The notes: a model not told the origin generated them from the sequence alone. DNA of 20,074 nt from JBNRMR01 sp050309705 (GCA_050309705.1 JBNRMR010000041.1:1-20074); one strand, 5' to 3'. Shown: positions 7,202-14,281, counted from the stretch's first letter. Numbers and translations are program-made.

Positions 7202-7340
7202 GCCCATAATCAATATATGAGTAGAAGCAAATAAAGGATAATGCCGGAAATTCAGGGGAATGGACTGACGCCATTGTGATTTTGTTGGCGCAACGCAAAA
7301 AAATCGACGAAATGGAGCGGCCATTTGCCGAAAAGGCCGG

Positions 7341-8438
7341 CTAATCACTCCTGTCTCCTTTGGACGATTCTTTAGTTCTTAGGAAAAACGCACGGTTTGA
7401 AAGGACGGAGGAGTCTGCGGGCTTAAAGGTTTCGGCAAGTTCGTTGAAGGCAATGGCCATGTCGATGTCGCCCATGTGCCAGTGGCAAAGGCTCAGTTGC
7501 AAGGCTGGTATATAGCCATAGCACTCCGGCATGACGAAGGCGCAGCTCTGGTCGTTCCTGTCGCATTCAAGGGCTCGGGCATACCAGTATGCCGCCTGCT
7601 TATAGGACTTTTGCACGAAGAAATGGCGGCCGATGTCGCAGCAGGTTTCCGCCCTGGGTAAGTCATATTCAAAGCTTTGCAGCAAAGCCCGCAGGGCCTT
7701 TTTTTCGTGTCCGGTTTCATTATGGCAGTAGGAAAGTATTCTGCAGGCGTCAATATTGTTTTCAATCCAGCCCTTGCCCTCCTTAAGAAAAAGTTCCAGT
7801 TGGACGGTGGCGTCCTCAAAGCGGCGGGCATAGTAGAGCTCGCGGGCATAGTAGAACCTGTCGCGGGGAGAGAACCCACCGCCCTTTTGAATCTGATTTT
7901 CGTATATATTAAGGTTGCGTCCGGGCTCGCCCTGCTTTTCCTTTCTATGCTCGATGGCAATATCAGCATAAACCTGCTTGCCAAAGGGCGTGATTGTTTC
8001 GTGGACGGCTCCGCTCCACAGGGCCAGGGGGCAGTTGCGCAGTATTCTTTCGCGGTAATATGAGAGGGTTGTGTTGCCGCTTTCGTCAAAGGCCACGTCA
8101 TACTTGAGCATCACGCAGTCCACGTCTGTCGGCAGACTTTTCTTTAGCAGAATCAGCTTTTCCCTTGACTGAGGGGGAATCACATCGTCTGCATCCAGCC
8201 AGACACAGTATTCGCAGGAGGCCTTTGAGAAGGCGAAGTTTCTAGCGGCGGAAAAATCATGGATCCATTCAAAGTCGTATATTTTGTCGGTAAACTGGCG
8301 GGCGATCTCCTTTGTTGCGTCACTGCTTCCAGTGTCCACAATTATGATCTCGTCAAATATTCCCAGGGTGCTCAGCAGACAGCGACCGAGCACTTTTTCC
8401 TCGTTTTTTACTATCATGCATAAACTAAAGGTTGACAT
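7341..8438 (-). CDS. Family 2 glycosyltransferase with C-terminal TPR-like region
   Basis: A 365-residue protein. Residues 1-100 are a GT-A domain: LCMIVKNEEKVLGRCL, IIIVDTGSSDATKEIA (nucleotide-binding loop) and the metal-binding W80-LDADD-85 motif. From about residue 190 to 355 there are helical, TPR-like repeats (YYARELYYARRFEDAT, ACRILSYCHNETGHEKKAL, YKQAAYWYARALE, ALQLSLCHWHMGDIDMA). This GT2-TPR architecture is frequent in clostridia. GGGGAG precedes the ATG. The collagen-like gene lies 186 bp downstream on the same strand, and in C. difficile a glycosyltransferase (SgtA) neighbours and glycosylates the collagen-like BclA3. The likely job here is therefore to glycosylate threonines of the neighbouring protein. 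No membrane segments are seen, so it is cytoplasmic. Sugar donor unknown. Confidence 0.87.
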   Translation of the reverse strand: MSTFSLCMIVKNEEKVLGRCLLSTLGIFDEIIIVDTGSSDATKEIARQFTDKIYDFEWIHDFSAARNFAFSKASCEYCVWLDADDVIPPQSREKLILLKKSLPTDVDCVMLKYDVAFDESGNTTLSYYRERILRNCPLALWSGAVHETITPFGKQVYADIAIEHRKEKQGEPGRNLNIYENQIQKGGGFSPRDRFYYARELYYARRFEDATVQLELFLKEGKGWIENNIDACRILSYCHNETGHEKKALRALLQSFEYDLPRAETCCDIGRHFFVQKSYKQAAYWYARALECDRNDQSCAFVMPECYGYIPALQLSLCHWHMGDIDMAIAFNELAETFKPADSSVLSNRAFFLRTKESSKGDRSD

Positions 8439-8519
8439 AGCATCTCCCCATTATAATATATTGCAAAAGAGGCAGTCTTCTGCCGGTGGTAAATACTATG
8501 ATTTTTTTGAAACGCGGGT

Positions 8520-8610
8520 GATTGCGCAGGCAATCTTAAGACTGCGAGCAATGTGATAGCAGAGGTGAAAGAATATGCGGCTAAAGCCCCGGCAAAGCAA
8601 ATGGCTTTGC
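8520..8610. other. Divergent intergenic region with two short inverted repeats
   Basis: Between the glycosyltransferase and the aldo/keto reductase. GATTGC-gcag-GCAATC (8520-8535) and GCAAAG-n7-CTTTGC (8592-8610) are perfect 6-bp inverted repeats; the second abuts the reductase promoter and could be an operator. No gene or RNA motif was recognised in 8439-8611. Confidence 0.3.
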
Positions 8611-8611
8611 G

Positions 8612-8640
8612 TTGCGGCAAAAGGCTATGTATGTTATCAT
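8612..8640 (+). promoter_or_regulatory. Promoter of the aldo/keto reductase unit
   Basis: TTGCGG (8612-8617) and TATCAT (8635-8640) with a 17-bp spacer, 36 bp before the ATG at 8677. Confidence 0.5.
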
Positions 8641-8676
8641 ATGGGCATAGAAAAAATTACAAAAAGGAGGAAGCAT

Positions 8677-9642
8677 ATGCGTTATAATCAGTTGGGCAAA
8701 ACAGATATGAAGGTTTCTTCCATCACATTTGGCTGCTGGCAAATGGGCGGTGCGATGTGGGAGTTCACAGACGATGAAAACAACATAAACGCTGTGCGCA
8801 GAGCGCTGGACTTGGGCGTAAACTCTTTCGACACCGCTGAGGTCTACGGCGATGGCCACTCCGAGGAGGTGTTGGGCAAGGCTCTTGGCAGCGACAGGAA
8901 GAATGTGGTTTTGGCGACTAAGGTCGCCCCGGCAAACCTTCGCCCGAAGGACATCAGAAAGTCTGCGACGGACAGCCTTAGGCGCCTTAAAACCGACTAT
9001 ATCGACCTTTACTACATTCACTGGCCCAATGCAGGCCTTTCCATGGAGGATGCCATGGGCGAGATGGTGCGCCTTCAGGAGGAAGGGCTGATCCGGGCAA
9101 TAGGCGCTTCCAACCATGACGTGGAGCTTTTGGAAACTATATCGAAAATTGGCCGTGTGGAGGCCATACAGCCCGAGTACAGCCTTTTGCACAGGGGCAT
9201 AGAGCCGCGGATTTTGCCCTGGTGCCTTGAAAACGACGTCTCCATATTAAGCTATTCGTCCATAGCCAAGGGGCTTTTGGCGGGTGTTTTCCATGCCAAG
9301 GGAAAGGAGCGTAAGGGCGATGACTTTCGAACAGGCAGGCGGCTGTTTACTCCGGAGCATCTGGAGAAAGAAAGGCCGCTTATTGATCTGATGGACAGCA
9401 TCAGCAAAGAAAAGGGAATAGAGATGTCACAGCTTGCCATCGCATGGCTGCTGAACAAGCCAGGAGTGACATCGGCAATAGTTGGAACCCAGAATGTGAA
9501 GCATCTTGAGTCCAACCTGAAGGCGGTGGATATCGGCGTGAGCGCTGAGGACATGGCGCGGCTGGACGATTTGAGCGCGAAGGTTCTGCATGAGATCGAC
9601 GGTTCTCTGGGCGAGATCGCCGCGATAAGGCCGACTAATTAG
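8677..9642 (+). CDS. Aldo/keto reductase
   Basis: A 321-residue NAD(P)H-dependent oxidoreductase of the AKR superfamily, which reduces aldehydes or ketones to alcohols in a TIM barrel. The catalytic tetrad is visible: D52 (NSFDTAEVYG), Y57, K82 (VVLATKVAP) and H115 (LYYIHWPN). Later blocks also fit: IRAIGASNHDVELL, QPEYSLLHRGIEPRILPWC and the C-terminal cofactor region VTSAIVGTQNVKHLESN. The ATG at 8677 has a strong AAGGAGG site and starts the family's standard MRYNQLGKTDMKVS. The frame stays open 34 codons upstream to an ATG at 8575 that also has an AGAGGTG-like site, but that extension would lie upstream of the proposed promoter's transcription start and is not family-like. A DapA-family lyase follows 51 bp on, suggesting a shared sugar-acid or keto-acid route. 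Substrate unknown. Confidence 0.92.
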   Translation: MRYNQLGKTDMKVSSITFGCWQMGGAMWEFTDDENNINAVRRALDLGVNSFDTAEVYGDGHSEEVLGKALGSDRKNVVLATKVAPANLRPKDIRKSATDSLRRLKTDYIDLYYIHWPNAGLSMEDAMGEMVRLQEEGLIRAIGASNHDVELLETISKIGRVEAIQPEYSLLHRGIEPRILPWCLENDVSILSYSSIAKGLLAGVFHAKGKERKGDDFRTGRRLFTPEHLEKERPLIDLMDSISKEKGIEMSQLAIAWLLNKPGVTSAIVGTQNVKHLESNLKAVDIGVSAEDMARLDDLSAKVLHEIDGSLGEIAAIRPTN

Positions 9643-9693
9643 GCACAGAAGATAAAAGTAATTTTGCATAACAAAAAAGAAAGACGGTGCTGC

Positions 9694-10620
9694 ATGAGTA
9701 AATTTATACTGAAGGACGGCGTTTACCCGACCATGATCACTCCCTTTGGGGAGAATAACGCCATCGATTACGCTGCTTTGGAGGAAATGGTGGGGTGGTA
9801 CTCCGAAAAAGGGGTCGCTGGGCTTTTTGCCGTGTGCCAGTCCAGCGAGATGTTTTTTCTTTCCCACGCCGAAAGGGTGAAGCTGTCAAAGGCGGTTGTG
9901 GACATGGCGGCCAAAATCGACAAAGGCATGCAGGTCATATCCGGCCATATTTCGGATGATATCTGCGATCAGATAAATGAGCTTAAGGCAGTGGCGCAAA
10001 CAGGCCCGAAAGCGACGGTTATTATCACCAACAGGTTGGCCAGGGCCGATCAGAGCGACGATATATGGAAAGCGAATGCCGAGAGAATCCTGGAGGCGGT
10101 ACCGGACGTGGTGTTTGGCCTGTATGAATGCCCCGCGCCTTACAAAAGGCTGATGTCGCCCGATCTGCTGAAATGGTGCGCCGACACCGGCAGGTTCGCC
10201 TTTTTGAAGGACACCTGTTGCAGTGTTCCCCAGCTTAAAGATAAAGCGGAGGCGCTGGCAGGCAGCAGCCTGAAGCTCTACAATGCCAACTCCGCCACCC
10301 TTCTGCATAGCCTTAAGATGGGCGCGGCGGGGTTTAGCGGCATAATGGCAAACATGCACCCGCAGCTCTATGTCTGGCTTTGCGACAATTGGGCGAAGGA
10401 GCCGGAGTTGGCCCAGGAGCTTCAGGATTTCCTGGGGGTATCTTCGTTGAGCCTTGGCGCATACCCAGTGGACGCCAAGCATTACATGCAACTGGAAGGC
10501 CTGCCGATATCCCTGGTGACTCGCACAAGGCCCAAAGAAGACCTGGGCGAGATGGAGATGCTGAACATGGAGCAGCTCAGGCGGCAGACCGCCCTTTGGA
10601 ATGAACGGCTCTTTAAGTGA
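9694..10620 (+). CDS. DapA-family (DHDPS/NAL) aldolase/lyase with catalytic residues intact
   Basis: A 308-residue member of the class I, Schiff-base TIM-barrel lyase family (dihydrodipicolinate synthase, N-acetylneuraminate lyase, sugar-acid aldolases). It opens KDGVYPTMITPFGENNAIDY, carries Y144 (VFGLYECPAPYK) and the Schiff-base lysine K172 (FAFLKDTCCS), both at the expected spacing. The GTTGE motif is altered to VCQSSEMFFLSHAER, so the substrate-carboxylate pocket differs from true DHDPS; it is unlikely to be DapA of lysine synthesis. The ATG at 9694 was preferred over the upstream TTG (9664), since the family N-terminus begins there, though its ribosome site (AAGAAAGACGG) is weak. It is downstream of the aldo/keto reductase and ends at a strong terminator. 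A sugar-acid or sialic-acid type substrate is possible but unproven. Confidence 0.85.
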   Translation: MSKFILKDGVYPTMITPFGENNAIDYAALEEMVGWYSEKGVAGLFAVCQSSEMFFLSHAERVKLSKAVVDMAAKIDKGMQVISGHISDDICDQINELKAVAQTGPKATVIITNRLARADQSDDIWKANAERILEAVPDVVFGLYECPAPYKRLMSPDLLKWCADTGRFAFLKDTCCSVPQLKDKAEALAGSSLKLYNANSATLLHSLKMGAAGFSGIMANMHPQLYVWLCDNWAKEPELAQELQDFLGVSSLSLGAYPVDAKHYMQLEGLPISLVTRTRPKEDLGEMEMLNMEQLRRQTALWNERLFK

Positions 10621-10633
10621 ACCATGACTACGC

Positions 10634-10669
10634 AAAACCCCCGCGGGCATGTGCCTATCGGGGGTTTTT
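10634..10669 (+). terminator. Intrinsic terminator after the reductase/lyase unit
   Basis: 10-bp stem AAAACCCCCG (10634-10643)/CGGGGGTTTT (10659-10668) ending in five T. The 15-base loop holds a further GGCA/TGCC pairing. Being A-rich on the left arm, it can also serve the convergent XRE gene. Confidence 0.85.
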
Positions 10670-10696
10670 CTCCGAGAGCTGTTTACTCGTAGCGGT

Positions 10697-10930
10697 CTAA
10701 ATCAGCGAAAAATCTTGAATGGGTGCGTCGTACAACTCAGCCAATGCAAGCAAAACGCTGATACGAATACTATACTTTCCCAATTCCATTTCCGAGATGA
10801 TTTTTTGATGAATGTCCAATCCCATAGTTTGCAGTTTGGCGGCAACGCTTTCTTGTGATAATCCAGCTTTTTGCCTGAACTTTTTCAAGTTGTGTCCGAT
10901 AGGAACATCTTGTTTCAATTTATTTTCCAT
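10697..10930 (-). CDS. Small XRE-family HTH transcriptional regulator
   Basis: A 77-residue protein that is almost entirely a Cro/C1-type helix-turn-helix domain: IGHNLKKFRQKAGLSQESVAAKLQ (helices 1-2), then the recognition helix region in HQKIISEMELGKYSIRISVLLALAELYDAPIQDF, with the classic LSQE...S.(M)E.G pattern. The ATG at 10930 was chosen over a TTG 12 bases upstream because GGGGGA lies 5 bases before it. Two related inverted repeats in front of the gene (10944-10959 and 10992-11007) are probable binding sites, and the first overlaps the likely promoter. It probably represses itself and formerly a divergent gene, of which only a fragment remains. No phage structural genes are near. Confidence 0.85.
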   Translation of the reverse strand: MENKLKQDVPIGHNLKKFRQKAGLSQESVAAKLQTMGLDIHQKIISEMELGKYSIRISVLLALAELYDAPIQDFSLI

Positions 10931-10940
10931 GATATCCCCC

Positions 10941-10962
10941 AATAGAGTGTATAAACTCTATT
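10941..10962. promoter_or_regulatory. Operator O1 for the XRE regulator (inverted repeat)
   Basis: AATAGAG-n8-CTCTATT, a perfect 7-bp inverted repeat just upstream of the ribosome site of the XRE gene. A second overlapping repeat, AAACTC-tatt-GAGTTT (10953-10968), lies on its right flank. Confidence 0.6.
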
Positions 10963-10991
10963 GAGTTTCTCATATTTTCGTGCTATCCTTT

Positions 10992-11007
10992 AGAGTGAAT
11001 ACGCTCT
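10992..11007. promoter_or_regulatory. Operator O2, second copy of the XRE site
   Basis: AGAGTGAATACGCTCT matches the O1 core AGAGTGTATAAACTCT at 13 of 16 positions, and the centres are 48 bp apart. Two matched sites flanking the divergent promoter region are typical of an XRE autorepressor. Confidence 0.55.
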
Positions 11008-11009
11008 GA

Positions 11010-11111
11010 ATAGAAAATGAACCGATTGAAAAACTCATTGCCAACAGCGTATACAGTCAAATCGCGGCGGTGGAAGATGGCATTGCCAAAGTGTTTACTT
11101 ACAATGAATAG
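11010..11111 (+). pseudogene. Possible C-terminal gene remnant next to the XRE operators
   Basis: An open frame of 33 codons ending in TAG reads like real protein (PIEKLIANSVYSQIAAVEDG and on to VFTYNE) but has no start codon: it is preceded in frame by TGA inside operator O2. I do not recognise the family. It may be what is left of a gene once divergent from, and controlled by, the XRE regulator. A different frame has an ATG at 11018 with no ribosome site and less protein-like composition. Confidence 0.25.
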
Positions 11112-11115
11112 CAAA

Positions 11116-11142
11116 ACGGCATAGCCGAAAATGACCATGCCG
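11116..11142. repeat. Hairpin ACGGCAT...ATGCCGT after the remnant
   Basis: Perfect 7-bp inverted repeat with a 13-base loop five bases after the remnant's TAG. No T run follows in the plus direction, so it is a weak terminator at best. Confidence 0.35.
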
Positions 11143-11171
11143 TCCTTGCACTTTGTTCTGTGAAGTCCTGC

Positions 11172-11229
11172 AAAAAAGTTTGGGTCAAGCCTTTTCAAAG
11201 GCTTGGGGGGTACGGGGCGGAGCCCCGCA
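11172..11229. repeat. 58-bp palindromic intergenic repeat, copy A
   Basis: Differs from copy B (11294-11351) at only one of 58 positions. It contains two hairpins, AAGCCTTT-tc-AAAGGCTT and CGGGGC-gga-GCCCCG. The 64 bp between the copies shows no gene. The spread pattern looks like a dispersed clostridial intergenic element. Confidence 0.8.
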
Positions 11230-11293
11230 ACGTTCATCTCCTTCGGGGTATCACCTTTGCAATTCCAATATAACATTTTGCTAAATCCTATAT

Positions 11294-11351
11294 AAAAAAG
11301 TTTGGGTCAAGCCTTTTCAAAGGCTTGCGGGGTACGGGGCGGAGCCCCGCA
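11294..11351. repeat. 58-bp palindromic intergenic repeat, copy B; likely terminator for the ABC operon
   Basis: 57/58 identical to copy A. Read on the minus strand it lies 16 bases past the ATPase stop and presents the GC-rich hairpin, then the AAGCC-type hairpin, then GACCCAAACTTTTTT, so it can end transcription of the ABC transporter operon. Confidence 0.7.
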
Positions 11352-11367
11352 GCATCGTCCCCCAACC

Positions 11368-12171
11368 CTACTTCGCCAGAAGCATCCTGTCGTTCGTGAG
11401 CTGCTTTTGGCTCTTTTGGGAGTACATCTCCATCAGCTGCGCCACAGTCATGTTCTTTCGCTCCTCGCCGGAGATATCGAGGATGATGCTGCCGCTGTCC
11501 AGCATTATGGTGCGGGTGCCGGTTTTAAGGGCGGACTGTATATTGTGGGTGATCATCATTGTGGCAAACGAGTTTTCAGCAACCACCCTTTCGGTTATCT
11601 CCATCACTTTTTCGGCTGCCTTAGGATCCAGAGCGGCGGTGTGCTCGTCCAGAAGCAGCAGTTTGGGCTTGCCAATGACAGACATCAGCAGCGAAACAGC
11701 CTGGCGTTGCCCGCCGGAGAGCAGGCCCACCTTTGTCTTGAGGCGATTTTCAAGGCCCATACCAAAGCGCGCCAGCTCTATTTTGAACATATCGATGCCG
11801 TCCTTGTGGACGCCTTTGCGCAAAGGATTGCCTTTTTTCCTGTAGAAGGCTAAAGAGAGATTTTCCTCGATGGTCATATCCGGAGCGGTGCCTCGCATGG
11901 GGTCCTGAAATATGCGGCCGATGGAGGAGGCGCGCTTATGCTCGGGCATATATGTGATATTCTTGCCGTCCAGAGTGATTTTGCCGGAATCCACCATGTA
12001 GACGCCGCTGATGCAGTTAAAAAGGGTGGACTTGCCCGCGCCGTTGGAGCCCACGACGGTGACGAACTCGCCTTCATTTAAATTGAGGGAAAGGCTGTCC
12101 AGGCCGGTTTGTTCGTTGACTGTTCCTTTAAAGAATGTGATGGAAGAGTTTTTGACCTCAAGCATCGGCAT
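11368..12171 (-). CDS. ABC transporter ATP-binding protein (TrpZ-type, tryptophan importer)
   Basis: A 267-residue cytoplasmic ATPase that powers the importer encoded upstream. Walker A is GSNGAGKS at 41-48, Q-loop Q89 (GRIFQDP), signature LSGGQ at 151-155, Walker B LLLLDE at 171-176 and switch histidine H209 (MITHN). Length and sequence style match the ATPases paired with PF04392-type binding proteins. The ATG at 12171 overlaps the permease gene by 14 bp, with GGGAGG nine bases upstream, so translation is coupled; an internal ATG at 12165 is a possible alternative. It is the last gene of the T-box controlled operon, and tryptophan specificity is inferred from that leader, not from this protein. 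Confidence 0.9.
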   Translation of the reverse strand: MPMLEVKNSSITFFKGTVNEQTGLDSLSLNLNEGEFVTVVGSNGAGKSTLFNCISGVYMVDSGKITLDGKNITYMPEHKRASSIGRIFQDPMRGTAPDMTIEENLSLAFYRKKGNPLRKGVHKDGIDMFKIELARFGMGLENRLKTKVGLLSGGQRQAVSLLMSVIGKPKLLLLDEHTAALDPKAAEKVMEITERVVAENSFATMMITHNIQSALKTGTRTIMLDSGSIILDISGEERKNMTVAQLMEMYSQKSQKQLTNDRMLLAK

Positions 12172-13066
12172 TGCGCTGGGCCTCCCTTCTGGTTTTTATC
12201 TGTGATATCTTAGACTTCGCAACCGGAAGCGCCAAGGCCAATGCCACGATCACCGCGGAGACCAGCTTCAGAGCGTAAGCGGGGAAAAAGTCGGTCTTAA
12301 GGGCCAGGGCGATTATGAAGCGGTAGACAACCGAGCCGAACACAGCCGACAAAAGCCCCACCCCCACGGATTTCCTGCCAAAGAAAACCTCGCCGATTAT
12401 TGCGGAGGCAAGGCCAACGACCATTATGCCCACGCCGGAGCTGATGTCTGCAAAGCCCTGGTACTGCGCCAAGACCGCCCCGGAAAGGGCCACGCAGGCG
12501 TTTGAAACCGCAAGGGCAATTATCTTCATGGCATCAACGTCGATGGACGAAGCGCGCACCATGGACTCGTTGTTGCCCGTTGCGCGGATGCAAAGGCCCA
12601 GATGGGTCTTGAAGAACCATCTCAAAATTAGGAAAAGCAGCAAGCAGAATATTAGGGGGAGCAGCGTGCGGACCAGTTCCTTTTCCAGGCCAAGAAGGGC
12701 TATGGCCCGTGAGAAAATGGTTTCAGAGCCTATAAGGGTGAGGTTTGAGCGGCTGCCCAGCACATAAAGGTTGATGGTGTAAAGGCTGCTCATTGTGATG
12801 ATGCCTGAAAGTATCGGGTGGATTGAAAGCTTGGTCTGAAGCGTTCCGGTGGACATGCCGGCAAGGGCGCCGCAGACCATCGCCAACACTATGCCCAAAA
12901 GGGGATGCCCGGCCACCGTCATGGCGGCGGAAACAGCCAGACCCAAAGTGAAGCTGCCGTCGGCGGTAAGATCAGGTATGTTCAGTATGCGAAAGGAAAT
13001 GAAAATTCCCAGAGCAAGGAGGGCGTATACGAGCCCCAACTGCAAAGAACCTGTTATCAATGACAT
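12158..13066 (-). CDS. ABC transporter permease (TrpY-type)
   Basis: A 302-residue integral membrane protein of the branched-chain amino acid/ribose-type permease family (BPD_transp_2). About eight hydrophobic segments are visible, beginning LGLVYALLALGIFISFRIL and including ILSGIITMSSLYTINLYVL, LLPLIFCLLLFLILRWFF, IIALAVSNACVALSGAVLA and GIMVVGLASAIIGEVFFG. The RATGNNESMVRASSIDVD loop is the usual cytoplasmic segment contacting the ATPase. AAAGGAG lies ahead of the ATG. It follows the lipoprotein gene after 176 bp that are filled with perfect hairpins, and overlaps the ATPase gene. It forms the membrane channel of the putative tryptophan importer. Confidence 0.9.
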   Translation of the reverse strand: MSLITGSLQLGLVYALLALGIFISFRILNIPDLTADGSFTLGLAVSAAMTVAGHPLLGIVLAMVCGALAGMSTGTLQTKLSIHPILSGIITMSSLYTINLYVLGSRSNLTLIGSETIFSRAIALLGLEKELVRTLLPLIFCLLLFLILRWFFKTHLGLCIRATGNNESMVRASSIDVDAMKIIALAVSNACVALSGAVLAQYQGFADISSGVGIMVVGLASAIIGEVFFGRKSVGVGLLSAVFGSVVYRFIIALALKTDFFPAYALKLVSAVIVALALALPVAKSKISQIKTRREAQRNADA

Positions 13067-13100
13067 AAAATGGCTCCTTTACATAGTGATTGAATGGAGG

Positions 13101-13189
13101 GGCGGCTTCGGCTTCGCCGAAGCCGCCGGCGGGGAGAGGGCGCCGCCCTCTCCCCGCACCCCTCACCTGCCAAGGGATAATTCCCTTGG
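13101..13189. repeat. Cluster of three perfect palindromes inside the ABC operon
   Basis: The 176-bp gap between lipoprotein and permease genes holds three back-to-back hairpins: 12-bp arms GGCGGCTTCGGC/GCCGAAGCCGCC (13101-13127), 14-bp arms GCGGGGAGAGGGCG/CGCCCTCTCCCCGC (13129-13157) and 7-bp arms CCAAGGG/CCCTTGG (13170-13189). No T run follows on the minus strand. They resemble dispersed clostridial palindromic elements and could lower permease/ATPase expression or protect the 3' end of the lipoprotein message. No ORF was seen here. Confidence 0.8.
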
Positions 13190-13242
13190 AACCCTTTGTC
13201 AGGGCGTTTGTGGGAATAGAAGCTTGGGGAAGGAAAGTTGCG

Positions 13243-14229
13243 CTAGTCCAGAATGACGGCCTTTTGCAGTATTTCATCGGAAAGCTCTGCGCCAATTGCC
13301 TCAGCGGTTGTCTTGTTGATGACCATTGTGAACTCCGAAAGGGTGATGGCGGGGATCTCCTCAATGGACTTGCCGGAAAGATATTCGTGAACCATGTCGG
13401 CGGTCATTTTGCCGATGGTGATGTCATCGGTGCTGATGGTGGCAAATGCGCCTGACGCAATCATAACCGCGGAGCTGCCGTACACGGGGATTTTCGCGTC
13501 CTTAGCTACTTCTGCAAGCTGGGGGAGGGCGGACTGAACCATTGAATCGTTGGGGATGAAGAAGGCGTCCACGCTGCCGATGAGGGACTGGGCGGCCTGC
13601 TGCACCTCGGAGGAGGCGGTCACCACCACTTCCTTATAGGAAAGGCCCACAGAGTCCATATACGCCTTGGCTTCTTCGATGGTGCGAACAGCATTAATCT
13701 CTCCGGCGCTGTAAACCAGGCCGTATGTCTGGCAGCCGGGAGTGAGCTGGTCTGAAAGCTTGAAGTTCTCCTCAACGGGGATGGCGTTGGATGTGCCGGT
13801 GGCGTTCTTGTCGGGCCTTGCCATGTCGCTGATGACGCCCGCCTGAACAGGGCTTGAAACTGCAATGAAGAACACCGGGATGCCGCTTTCCATGTTCACG
13901 ATGGCCTGGGTGGGCGGGGTGGCGATTGTGACGATAACGTCCTTTTTGCCGCTTACCATAGTCTGGCAGATGGAGTTGAGGGTGGCTGCGTCGCCGCCGG
14001 CGTTTTTATAATCGATGTTCAGCTCATCTTCTTCATAGCCCAGCTCGCGCATTCTTTCGGTGAAGCCCTGGCGCATGTCCGCAAAGGCGCCATTTTCAAT
14101 GAGCTGTATTATGCCTAAGTTAATTGTGTCAGAGGATGCGGGGGAGCCTTCCTCCTGGCATCCGGTAAGGGCAAAGGCCGCGAATATGGCCAGCAATAGC
14201 GCAACTGCTTTGGTAATCCTGCTTTTCAT
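13243..14229 (-). CDS. ABC transporter substrate-binding lipoprotein (TrpX-type, PF04392-like)
   Basis: A 328-residue lipoprotein that captures the substrate outside the membrane. The N-terminus MKSRITKAVALLLAIF is a lipoprotein signal peptide, and the lipobox LTGC places the acylated cysteine at residue 24. The mature part (INLGIIQLIENGAFADMRQGF, DVIVTIATPPTQAIVN, IPVFFIAVSSPVQAGVI, VDAFFIPNDSMVQSALPQL) has the two-lobed fold and signatures of the ABC_sub_bind family used by TrpXYZ-type importers. The ATG at 14229 is preceded by GGAGG 9 bases upstream, better than an in-frame codon at 14244. It is the first gene after the T-box leader. Tryptophan as ligand follows from the UGG specifier and is an inference; related systems may carry other aromatic compounds. 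Confidence 0.88.
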   Translation of the reverse strand: MKSRITKAVALLLAIFAAFALTGCQEEGSPASSDTINLGIIQLIENGAFADMRQGFTERMRELGYEEDELNIDYKNAGGDAATLNSICQTMVSGKKDVIVTIATPPTQAIVNMESGIPVFFIAVSSPVQAGVISDMARPDKNATGTSNAIPVEENFKLSDQLTPGCQTYGLVYSAGEINAVRTIEEAKAYMDSVGLSYKEVVVTASSEVQQAAQSLIGSVDAFFIPNDSMVQSALPQLAEVAKDAKIPVYGSSAVMIASGAFATISTDDITIGKMTADMVHEYLSGKSIEEIPAITLSEFTMVINKTTAEAIGAELSDEILQKAVILD

Positions 14230-14281
14230 CGTTTCTTCCTCCAAAAATATGATTATTTTTGTTGGTTTTTAGGCTGCTGCA

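Noticed and set aside
9694..10620. Biosynthetic dihydrodipicolinate synthase (dapA)
   Set aside because: The GTTGE motif is missing and there are no lysine-pathway neighbours.
10983..11276. 97-codon minus-strand frame
   Set aside because: It spans repeat copy A and the XRE operator O2, has no ribosome site, and its sequence is the mirror of the repeat and remnant.
11172..11351. CRISPR-like direct repeats
   Set aside because: Only two copies, long internal palindromes and no regular spacers or cas genes.
11302..11853. Plus-strand frame opposite the ABC ATPase
   Set aside because: Shadow of the ATPase, which has all Walker, signature and switch motifs on the minus strand.
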